Shown here piece after piece: positions 23,767-30,213 of a stretch of DNA of 30,213 bases. The position numbers and the translations under genes are program-made. Under the pieces are notes generated by a model, which was not told where the DNA came from, did not search any database, and saw only the letters and a list, made by a program, of their open reading frames with translations. Within the stretch, counting starts at the first letter, position 1. Every line of letters begins with the position of its first letter. Source of the stretch: an uncultured Desulfovibrio sp. (GTDB lineage: Bacteria > Desulfobacterota > Desulfovibrionia > Desulfovibrionales > Desulfovibrionaceae); contig CALBAX010000032.1 of the NCBI GenBank assembly GCA_937926875.1, forward strand, positions 1 through 30,213, given 5' to 3'.

Positions 23767-24940
23767 CCCCGGCCCCCTGCGGCGTACCGCTGTCCTGTCC
23801 GGCAGCATGCATGCGGGTGATCTGCACGCCCGGCATGCCGCCCACGTCCACCAGACGTCCCTGCGCCAGCAGCTGCCCCGCCACACGGATGTCCACGACG
23901 GGCGACGGCGTCTCGCCGCCCAGGGCCAGCGTATGTCCGGGGATCAGCGCCGCCAGTTCGTCCAGACGAAGATGCAGCCTGCCGATCTCAAAGACCACAG
24001 GCAGTTCCAGCGCTCCGACGGACGCAGGGGCCACGGCGGATTCTGCGGCGGGCCCATCGTCCTGGACGGCCCCGGTGGGGGCCAGATGTTCTTCACTCAT
24101 GCCGTCCTCGCTTCCTTTCTCTGCGGGCTCCCGGCCGGGGTCGCCCATATCCGGTCCCAGCACGGACAAGATCCCTTCCCCAAGCCGGCAGGCCAGTGCC
24201 CTGCCCTGCGGCAGGCGCAGGCGCGGCGTCTCAGGGGCCCAGCTCTCCGGCAGGAGGACGTCCCCCGGGACCAGCGTCGCCGCCTCGTCCGCAGACAGAT
24301 GCATCTGCCCCGCTTCCAGAGGGCAGGCCAGTGTCCCCATGAAACGGACCTTGGCCTCCGCGCGCATGGGGAGCTGTTCCAGCCGCTCCAGCAGATAGCG
24401 TGCAGCATTTTCCCTCGCCCAGGACAGACGCAGGAAAACAGCCTCACCGCCGGGAAGATCCAGCCGCAGGGGCAACTGCCCGCCCCAGACAATCTCGGTC
24501 TGCGGCGTACCGGCACAACGCAGCTCACAGCCCAGGAAGTCTTCCAGCTGTTGCAGCGCAGGCACGAGCAGACGCTCCAGAACAGCCAGACACAATTCGC
24601 CGGGCAGGCGGACAAAGGTCTGCTCCCCTGCAGGCAGGGCGCTGCGCCAGGCGGCCAGATCCGGTCTCAGGGCCAGTGCCTCCAGCGATGACCATTCCAG
24701 CCGCCACATATCCTCGCCACTGCTCAGATACAGCTCGGCCGCCGGGGCAAAGGGGACATCCCGCTCCGCGGTGGCCGCCGCGACATTGAGCGACAACGTA
24801 CAGGGAACAGGCTGCTCCGCACCGGCATCCAGCGGTACGGTCAACGGCAGGGCCCGGCAGACGAGGGCATTGACCAGCCGCGCCTGCAACGGCGGCAGCA
24901 TCGGCGGGATGAAAGGCCGGGAAGGGATCTCCTGGGACAT
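23747..24940 (-). CDS. sctQ: Type III secretion C-ring (sorting platform) protein SctQ
   Basis: 397 residues. The C-terminal SpoA domain (about 310-380: LELPVVFEIGRLHLRLDELA, then RLVDVGGMPGVQITRM) identifies the YscQ/HrcQ family, which forms the cytoplasmic sorting platform. The N-terminal region is poorly conserved. An acidic linker precedes the SpoA domain and contains a possible internal start at 24100. AAAAGG ahead of the ATG at 24938-24940 supports the full-length start. Confidence 0.9.
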   Translation of the reverse strand: MSQEIPSRPFIPPMLPPLQARLVNALVCRALPLTVPLDAGAEQPVPCTLSLNVAAATAERDVPFAPAAELYLSSGEDMWRLEWSSLEALALRPDLAAWRSALPAGEQTFVRLPGELCLAVLERLLVPALQQLEDFLGCELRCAGTPQTEIVWGGQLPLRLDLPGGEAVFLRLSWARENAARYLLERLEQLPMRAEAKVRFMGTLACPLEAGQMHLSADEAATLVPGDVLLPESWAPETPRLRLPQGRALACRLGEGILSVLGPDMGDPGREPAEKGSEDGMSEEHLAPTGAVQDDGPAAESAVAPASVGALELPVVFEIGRLHLRLDELAALIPGHTLALGGETPSPVVDIRVAGQLLAQGRLVDVGGMPGVQITRMHAAGQDSGTPQGAGDGTGRD

Positions 24941-25027
24941 GGCTCACCTTTTCCGAAAACCAGCGGGATCTGTCCGCTCCCCTTTCGGAGGGGGAAAATA
25001 TCATGGCGCGCCGTGTGGCGGCCGTAG
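24941..25027 (-). other. sctP-sctQ spacer with a small hairpin
   Basis: This 87-base gap is one of the larger gaps in an otherwise tight operon. A short stem, CCCCTT/GGGGG type, lies near 24978-24993 without a T run. It may tune expression between the two genes, but no function can be shown. Confidence 0.25.
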
Positions 25028-25651
25028 CTAATCCACGTCAGGGACGTGATCCTGGCGGCCCCGGGACTGCTGCCGGGCATCACCTTCATTGCCGCCGTCC
25101 GCCCGGCTCTGGACGATCTCCACGCGCGCGTTCTCGCCACTGCGCTCCAGCGTGCTGCGCAAGGCATCCTGTGCCCCCACCGCTGTCTGGAAGGACGCCG
25201 GATCGGCACAGGCAAGCCGGATGAACAACTGTCCGTCCTGCGCCCGGGCCAGACATAATTCGGCGCCGGAAAGCGGGCCCTGCCCCAGCGTGATACGAAC
25301 TTCCGGGGAGCCCTTGCCCGGCTCGGAGACCAGGATTCGGTCCACCAGTTCGTTGACGAGGGCCTCCACATCCCCGGGCGCGGAGGCTGCCTTTTCGACG
25401 CTCGTCTGCAGGGTCTGCATACGGCTGCCGAAAAGGCTGTCCAGCAGCGCCTGGGGCGACAGCGTCTCCTGCCGGGAGCCGCCCCGGCCATCCTCCTGAC
25501 CGCCCTGCCCGTCCCGTTCCCGGGATTCCTGCATGGCCCGGTCAAAACGCTCCTTGTCCCTGTCGTCCACGGGACGATCCGCACCTTCACGCTCTGCCTG
25601 CATGCGGGAATCCGCCTCCTGCAAGCGTCGGGAACTGACCTCCATACCCAT
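25028..25651 (-). CDS. sctP: Probable type III secretion needle-length/substrate-switch protein SctP (HpaP/YscP-like)
   Basis: 207 residues. The N-terminal half is very hydrophilic (runs of Arg, Glu, Gln and Gly) and likely disordered. The C-terminal half, with VEALVNELVDRILVSEP, EVRITLGQGPLSGAELCLA and LRSTLERSGENARVEIV, resembles the folded domain of HpaP/SctP proteins. The position between sctO and sctQ is the standard place for sctP. The start at 25649-25651 is chosen because GGAGG lies five bases upstream; ATG codons five codons upstream and two downstream are possible. The assignment relies partly on gene order. Confidence 0.7.
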   Translation of the reverse strand: MGMEVSSRRLQEADSRMQAEREGADRPVDDRDKERFDRAMQESRERDGQGGQEDGRGGSRQETLSPQALLDSLFGSRMQTLQTSVEKAASAPGDVEALVNELVDRILVSEPGKGSPEVRITLGQGPLSGAELCLARAQDGQLFIRLACADPASFQTAVGAQDALRSTLERSGENARVEIVQSRADGGNEGDARQQSRGRQDHVPDVD

Positions 25652-25716
25652 GGGCACCTCCAGCATATGCCGCCATGCGGACTTGCGGGATCCGGCCGGA
25701 CAGCCTGCGGGGGATC

Positions 25717-26208
25717 TCAGGCATCGTCACTGGCGCGGGAAGGGGTGGCGAACTCCTCCAGCTCCAGATCTTCCAGATGTTCCTGCTCCCGTTTGGCGTT
25801 CTCCTGCCAGATGTCACGATGTTTCTCGATCTTGGCCGCTTCCCGGCGGGCCAGGGCCACGGCCCTTTGCGCACCGGTCACGGCCTGTTCCTGCTGCCGC
25901 ACCTGCTCCTCTGCCTGCCGCACGGCCTGGAAGCGCTCCTGCTCCCCGGTGGCCAATGCGCCCAGGGAGGCCCGAAAATCCGCCACCTCCTCCAGAGAAA
26001 GGCTGGCTCCCAGGATGGCGGCGTAACGCCGCTCCTCTTCTTCCTGCCGCCAGATGCGGTAGCGTTCCAGCTCGGCCTGCCGCCGCATCACTTCCTCACG
26101 GGCCTGCACCAGCCGCCGTTCCTCCAGCCGCAAGGCATTGCGGGCGGCGTCCTCCCGGTAGTGGCGGACGGACAGCAGGGCCTGCAAAGGATAAGGACGT
26201 TGCGCCAT
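25717..26208 (-). CDS. sctO: Type III secretion stalk protein SctO
   Basis: 163 residues, nearly all alpha-helical, with long heptad-like stretches rich in Glu, Arg, Ala and Gln that form an antiparallel coiled coil. This is the YscO/FliJ pattern, the central stalk that fits into the ATPase ring. The N-terminus MAQRPYPLQALLSVRHYRED matches the family's basic start. AAAGGT ahead of the ATG fixes the start. It lies between sctN and sctP, as usual. Confidence 0.85.
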   Translation of the reverse strand: MAQRPYPLQALLSVRHYREDAARNALRLEERRLVQAREEVMRRQAELERYRIWRQEEEERRYAAILGASLSLEEVADFRASLGALATGEQERFQAVRQAEEQVRQQEQAVTGAQRAVALARREAAKIEKHRDIWQENAKREQEHLEDLELEEFATPSRASDDA

Positions 26209-26244
26209 GATGCACCTTTGCCATATGCGGGGACCGGGCCCCGC

Positions 26245-27561
26245 TTACAGCACGACCTTTTTCAGGGCCGCCAGGGTCTCCTCGAACGAGCTTTTTTCCT
26301 CCAGCCCCTGACGCAAAAAGGCATTGACTGCCTGGATGTGCCCCAGGGCAAAATCCGCCTCGGCATCGGCCCCTTTCTTGTATTCGCCGATCTGCACCAG
26401 CAGCTCCACTTCCGCATATTTGGCCAGTATCTTGCGCAGGGCCTGGGCCGCGGCCTTGTGCTCCCTGTCCACCACGGCGTTCATGACGCGGCTGACGCTG
26501 GCCTGGACGTCGATGGCGGGATAATGGTTGGCAGCGGCCAGCTTGCGCGAAAGCACGATATGCCCGTCAAGGATGGACCGGGTCTCGTCGGCGATGGGTT
26601 CGGTCATGTCATCGCCTTCCACCAGCACGGTGTACAGGGCCGTGATGGAGCCCTTGTCAGAATTGCCCGCCCGTTCCATGAGCTTGGGCAGTTCCGAAAA
26701 GACCGAAGGCGGAAAGCCCCGGCGGGTCGGCGGTTCTCCGGCCGCAAGACCTATCTCGCGCTGGGCGCGTCCGAAACGGGTCACGGAATCCATCATCAGC
26801 AGCACGCTCTTGCCCTGATCGCGGAAATATTCGGCAATGGCCGTGGCCGTATAAGCGGCCTTGAGCCGCTCCATGGAGGAACGGTCCGACGTGGAGACCA
26901 CGAGCACGGCCTTTTTTCGACCTTCCGGGCCGATGTCGCGCTCGATGAATTCCCGCACTTCGCGGCCGCGTTCACCGATGAGCGCCAGCACGCAGACATC
27001 GGCCGTACAGCCCTTGAGGATACTGGACAACAAGGTGGACTTGCCGCCGCCGGCCGCGGCGAAGATGCCCATGCGCTGCCCTTCCCCGCAGGTCAGCACG
27101 CCGTCGATGACACGCAGGCCCAGGGAGATGGGCTTGCTGATGACCTTGCGGGTCATGGGATTGGGCGCTTCGGCCACCAGCGGATAGTGGGTGCGCGTCC
27201 TGATGGCCGGACCACCGTCCATGGCCTGCCCCAGACCATCCACCACGCGGCCCAGCAGCTCATGGCCCACGGGGACGGAGAGTATCTCGCCCGTGGGGAT
27301 GACTTCCGTGGCCGGGGAGATGCCCTGCATGTTGCCCAGGGGCGACAGCAGGGCCACGTTCCTGACGAAACCGACCACCTCGGCCTTGAGGCTCCAGTCT
27401 TCCCAGGGATTGCGCAGCAGGCAGAGTTCCCCCACTTTCACGCCGGGGACCACGGCACGGATGATGGTGCCCACCACCTGCTCCACGCGCCCCCGCGTCT
27501 CCAGAGGATTGACGTCGCGGACGGCCTCTTCCAGCAGGTCGCCGATGTATTCGAAGGCCAT
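26245..27561 (-). CDS. sctN: Type III secretion ATPase SctN
   Basis: 438 residues, the normal length. It hydrolyses ATP to unfold and dispatch secretion substrates at the cytoplasmic face. The Walker A motif is AAAGGGKST (168-176), the catalytic Glu197 lies in ALIGERGREV, and Walker B is VLLMMDSVTR with D258. PTRRGFPPSVFSELPKLMER is also diagnostic of YscN/FliI proteins. The gene starts one base after the sctL stop, implying coupling. Confidence 0.97.
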   Translation of the reverse strand: MAFEYIGDLLEEAVRDVNPLETRGRVEQVVGTIIRAVVPGVKVGELCLLRNPWEDWSLKAEVVGFVRNVALLSPLGNMQGISPATEVIPTGEILSVPVGHELLGRVVDGLGQAMDGGPAIRTRTHYPLVAEAPNPMTRKVISKPISLGLRVIDGVLTCGEGQRMGIFAAAGGGKSTLLSSILKGCTADVCVLALIGERGREVREFIERDIGPEGRKKAVLVVSTSDRSSMERLKAAYTATAIAEYFRDQGKSVLLMMDSVTRFGRAQREIGLAAGEPPTRRGFPPSVFSELPKLMERAGNSDKGSITALYTVLVEGDDMTEPIADETRSILDGHIVLSRKLAAANHYPAIDVQASVSRVMNAVVDREHKAAAQALRKILAKYAEVELLVQIGEYKKGADAEADFALGHIQAVNAFLRQGLEEKSSFEETLAALKKVVL

Positions 27562-27562
27562 C

Positions 27563-28186
27563 CTACGACTCCCTGATCTTGCCCAGCAAGGCGTGCTCTA
27601 TGGCCTTGAGCTGGGTCTCCAGGCTGGCGTCCACGACCCCCAGCTCGCATTCCAGGATACAGTCCCCGGACTTCATGCGGGGATCGGCCGTCACGTCCAG
27701 AAACGTGGCGCCATTGGGAGCGGACGAGATCATGGCCGCCAGCGAGGCCCGCACCGCGTCCTTGTCGTCAGGAGAGACACGGATGAGCACACGCTGCTGG
27801 CTGCGTACAGCGTTCAGGGCGTTGCGCACCACGCGCACCGTGCATTCCCGGTCGTCCAGCTCGCCGATGATCTTGCGTACGGCGGACGTCACCACGCCCA
27901 CGAGCTTGGCTTCCACGCCCTCGATATATTCCACGGCCTGCATGGCCGTTTCCATCATCTTTTCGGCCTGCTCCATGCGGCCTTCCATGAGGCCGTCCTC
28001 ATAGCCTGCCTGCCTGCGTTCCTCGTAGGCTTTTTCCGCCTCGGCAGCCATGGCGGCAGCCCGTTCCCGGGCAGCGGCCAGCACATCATTGGCTTCCACG
28101 AGATGCGCATACTCGGCCGCGCGCAGCACCCGCACCCCAGGGGCGGGCATCACGGCATTGCCCGTCAGTCGAAACACGGCGCCCAT
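27563..28186 (-). CDS. sctL: Type III secretion ATPase regulator SctL
   Basis: 207 residues of the YscL/FliH family, which links the ATPase to the sorting platform. An Ala/Glu-rich helix (about 33-90, with ARERAAAMAAEAEKAYEERR) leads to the C-terminal domain with SAVRKIIGELDDRECTVRVV and GDCILECELGVVDASLETQL. The start at 28184-28186 has GGAGG ten bases upstream and overlaps sctK by 22 bases. A longer open frame into sctK is rejected. Confidence 0.9.
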   Translation of the reverse strand: MGAVFRLTGNAVMPAPGVRVLRAAEYAHLVEANDVLAAARERAAAMAAEAEKAYEERRQAGYEDGLMEGRMEQAEKMMETAMQAVEYIEGVEAKLVGVVTSAVRKIIGELDDRECTVRVVRNALNAVRSQQRVLIRVSPDDKDAVRASLAAMISSAPNGATFLDVTADPRMKSGDCILECELGVVDASLETQLKAIEHALLGKIRES

Positions 28187-28848
28187 GACGGAGCCACCTC
28201 CTTGAGCAGCAGTTTTTTCATCCCGCGCCACAGTTCGTGACACTCCTCTTCCGTCAGGGACGGCAGCGCGGCCGCCTCCGGCAGCTCGGGCAGACGATCG
28301 CAGACGCGCAGGGCCACGTCTTCCGGCCAAAGCCCGGCAACCAGGCGCAGCGCCATATTGCCGTGCAGGGCACAGCGTGCCGCCAAAGGCAGGTCCGTAT
28401 CCCGCCACTGGAAGAAGCGCCGCACGCCTCCCAGCTGGTAGCGGCCCCGCTGCAGGGCGTACTGATACGTCTCCTCTCCCAGGGATTCCCGCAGAGGCAG
28501 GACTTCATCCCGCAGCAGCACTGTCGCGATGGCAGGGGCATGCAGGACCACGCCCGTCACCCGGCACAATCCCAGCAGCGCCGGAGCATCCAGCAAAGCG
28601 AGACGGCGCGATTCCTCGGCGTAGTCCCAGAACGGAACGGGTTCGGCAGCTCCGCTTTCAGCAGCGGCCAGCCCGTGTGTCAACGGCCGCTGCCGCAACC
28701 AGGCCCAAAGGCTGTCTGCGGCCCCGCCCAGCTGTTCACGGCAGGCATCCGGCAGCCGCGGCCCGTCTCCCGGCAGGTTGGCCTGGAGCAGACGTTGCCA
28801 CAGGGCCGGACGGCGCACGAGGACATCCGCAAAAAACTGTTTGCGCAT
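28165..28848 (-). CDS. sctK: Probable type III secretion sorting-platform adaptor SctK
   Basis: 227 residues. It sits between sctJ and sctL, the usual sctK position, and has the length and Leu/Trp-rich helical character of YscK-like proteins. The motif LWRGMKKLLLKEVAP near the C-terminus fits the family. The ATG overlaps the sctJ stop (ATGA). SctK proteins are poorly conserved, so gene order carries much of the weight. Confidence 0.72.
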   Translation of the reverse strand: MRKQFFADVLVRRPALWQRLLQANLPGDGPRLPDACREQLGGAADSLWAWLRQRPLTHGLAAAESGAAEPVPFWDYAEESRRLALLDAPALLGLCRVTGVVLHAPAIATVLLRDEVLPLRESLGEETYQYALQRGRYQLGGVRRFFQWRDTDLPLAARCALHGNMALRLVAGLWPEDVALRVCDRLPELPEAAALPSLTEEECHELWRGMKKLLLKEVAPSWAPCFD

Positions 28849-29642
28849 CAGGCCTCACCCTGCTTGTCGGTCCCGTCCCCCTCCCCGGCCTCAAGGGCTT
28901 CTCGGGCCGCACGGCGGCGGGCCAGCAGACGGCGGCCATAGACCCAGCCTCCCACACCCAGTGCCAGGAGCACGGCCGCCATGGCCAGCATCTGCAGCAG
29001 CAGGGCGGGCGTATGGGCCCCCGGCGACAGCAGCGGGGACGGGATCTTCGTATCCGGTACCGTCACGCTTTCCCGCACCGGGACCAGCATCACGCTCACA
29101 TTGTCGTATTTGAGCGAGGCCACAGCGCCCGCCACCAGTTCCCTGATCTCGGGCACGAGGTTGACCACGGGCGAATCCAGGGTATGCCGCAGGAAAACCG
29201 CCGCAGAAGGCGCGATGGTGATGTTGTTCACCTTGTCGTTGACGCCGAGCACCACATGGACACGGGCCGTCAGCACACCGTCGATGCGCGAGAGCGTGTC
29301 CGCCAGCTCCTGCGACAGGGCGTAGGACATACGGGCCTGGACCTCGGAAGTGGACGAGATCATGCCGTCACCGGCGAACACTTCCCCCAGGTTCTTGAAG
29401 GCCTCGCGCGGCAGGCTGTTCTCCTTGAGGACCTGCAGGGCACGCACCAGCTGGTCGTCATCCACCAGCAGGGTATAGCCGTTTTTGCCGGCGGCCTGTT
29501 TTTCCGCCTCGATCCCCCGTCGCAGCAGGGTGGAAAGCATCTGGTTGGCCTGATCCTCGGACAGGCCGGAGTACATCTCCACCTTGCAGCCGGAAAGGAG
29601 CAGAAGCAGGGAAAGCAGCAAAAAAAGCATGGGACGCAGCAT
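28848..29642 (-). CDS. sctJ: Type III secretion inner-ring lipoprotein SctJ
   Basis: 264 residues of the YscJ/PrgK family, an inner-membrane ring component. The signal peptide ends in the lipobox LLLLLSGC (C19). The ring-building motif region shows EMYSGLSEDQANQMLSTLLR, NSLPREAFKNLGEVF, and ARVHVVLG. A C-terminal membrane helix (about 215-238) is followed by a basic tail. It lies between sctI and sctK. Confidence 0.95.
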   Translation of the reverse strand: MLRPMLFLLLSLLLLLSGCKVEMYSGLSEDQANQMLSTLLRRGIEAEKQAAGKNGYTLLVDDDQLVRALQVLKENSLPREAFKNLGEVFAGDGMISSTSEVQARMSYALSQELADTLSRIDGVLTARVHVVLGVNDKVNNITIAPSAAVFLRHTLDSPVVNLVPEIRELVAGAVASLKYDNVSVMLVPVRESVTVPDTKIPSPLLSPGAHTPALLLQMLAMAAVLLALGVGGWVYGRRLLARRRAAREALEAGEGDGTDKQGEA

Positions 29643-29669
29643 GGAAAACCTCTGATAAGATACGGGTGC

Positions 29670-30213
29670 CTAACCGGACTGGCGCAGCAGGCCCTCCAGG
29701 CCTTGCGTCGTCTGCTGCGAGGTCTGGACACCCACTTTGGCCTGCACGTTGAGCATGCCCACAAGCTGCTGCACATGCAGCAATTCCTGCGGGCTGATGG
29801 AAGCCCCCTGCCCGGAGACACGGTCCAGCAGACGGCCCAGCTCTTCCAGGACATCCTGGCGGGAGAGCCCTTCGCTCTGGAAGACGGCCTGCGGCTCCGC
29901 CACCGCCTGCCCGGCGGGGACATCAGCGCCAGCGGCTGGGGCGGGCTGTGCCACGGCAAAAACACTCCCGCTCTGTTCCACAGCGGGCAGCGATCCTTCC
30001 GCACCTGCTCCGGCAACTGGCGGACACGACATGGATTCTGCCGGTCCCGGCAGGAGCGCCGTTGTTGCCGGTGCGGCTGCGGGACCTTCAGCCGGAGCCG
30101 TGGAGAGCGCCTCTTCGAAGGCCCGCACCAGCTCCCGTGACGGCGCACCGGAAGGCCCTCCTCCGGAAGGCTCTCCCGCCCATCGGGAAAGCTTTTCCAG
30201 AGCTTCCAGCAGC
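29670..30213 (-). CDS. sctI: Probable type III secretion inner-rod protein SctI, N-terminus possibly beyond the window
   Basis: The frame is open from the window edge to TAG at 29670, giving 180 visible residues. The C-terminal 60 or so (SPQELLHVQQLVGMLNVQAK, then TTQGLEGLLRQSG) resemble the helical rod-forming end of YscI/HrpB proteins. ELVRAFEEAL further upstream resembles the short N-terminal helix of that family. Between them is a long Ala/Pro-rich stretch not typical of the family. GTG at 30126-30128 could start a 152-residue form with a poorly spaced GGGAG. Otherwise the start lies outside. Position directly ahead of sctJ agrees with SctI. Confidence 0.65.
   Translation of the reverse strand, partial: LLEALEKLSRWAGEPSGGGPSGAPSRELVRAFEEALSTAPAEGPAAAPATTALLPGPAESMSCPPVAGAGAEGSLPAVEQSGSVFAVAQPAPAAGADVPAGQAVAEPQAVFQSEGLSRQDVLEELGRLLDRVSGQGASISPQELLHVQQLVGMLNVQAKVGVQTSQQTTQGLEGLLRQSG

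Noticed and set aside
1..30213. CRISPR arrays or insertion sequences
   Set aside because: No regular short direct repeats with spacers and no transposase-like product were seen.

Overview
The window looks like part of the chromosome of a GC-rich, anaerobic, sulfite-respiring deltaproteobacterium, most likely a Desulfovibrio or close relative. The inference rests on an isethionate sulfite-lyase gene pair of the Desulfovibrio/Bilophila type, a second glycyl radical enzyme (GRE), sigma-54 control and a type III secretion operon. No database search was possible, so the genus is an inference.

Layout. (1) 1-1663, minus: a YeiH-type membrane transporter cut by the window edge. (2) 2085-2297, plus: tRNA-Gln(CTG) and tRNA-Glu(TTC) behind one promoter and ahead of one terminator. 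(3) 2536-2880, minus: a small secreted protein of unknown function. (4) 3213-9914, minus: a sigma-54 operon of YtcJ-type amidohydrolase, MFS transporter (broken by an in-frame TAA), islA and islB, with a near-consensus -24/-12 promoter in front and a terminator behind. (5) 10214-19166: a two-armed locus. The minus arm is a sigma-54 activator, a GRE activase and a GRE; the plus arm is an MFS transporter, an amidohydrolase-2 type protein and an iron-dependent alcohol dehydrogenase behind a second sigma-54 promoter. (6) 19511-21166, plus: a secreted 5'-nucleotidase-type phosphoesterase. (7) 21455-30213, minus: a type III secretion operon in the order sctI-J-K-L-N-O-P-Q-R, followed by a STAS anti-sigma antagonist, an RsbW-type kinase and a lytic transglycosylase lipoprotein.

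How the genes work together. IslA, activated by IslB, cleaves isethionate to acetaldehyde and sulfite; sulfite is a respiratory electron acceptor in these bacteria. The second locus has the layout of another GRE pathway, with regulator, activase, GRE, transporter, hydrolase-like protein and aldehyde/alcohol dehydrogenase. Its GRE is IslA-like and keeps the catalytic Cys and Glu, but it has lost most of the consensus around the radical glycine and the third sulfonate-binding Arg. The amidohydrolase-2 protein of the same locus has lost its usual metal ligands. The two sigma-54 intergenic regions share a TGCA-N4-TGCA motif (two copies each, one imperfect), which suggests that the single activator encoded here controls both loci. 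This second locus, and its possible co-regulation with islAB, is the best candidate for an undescribed system.
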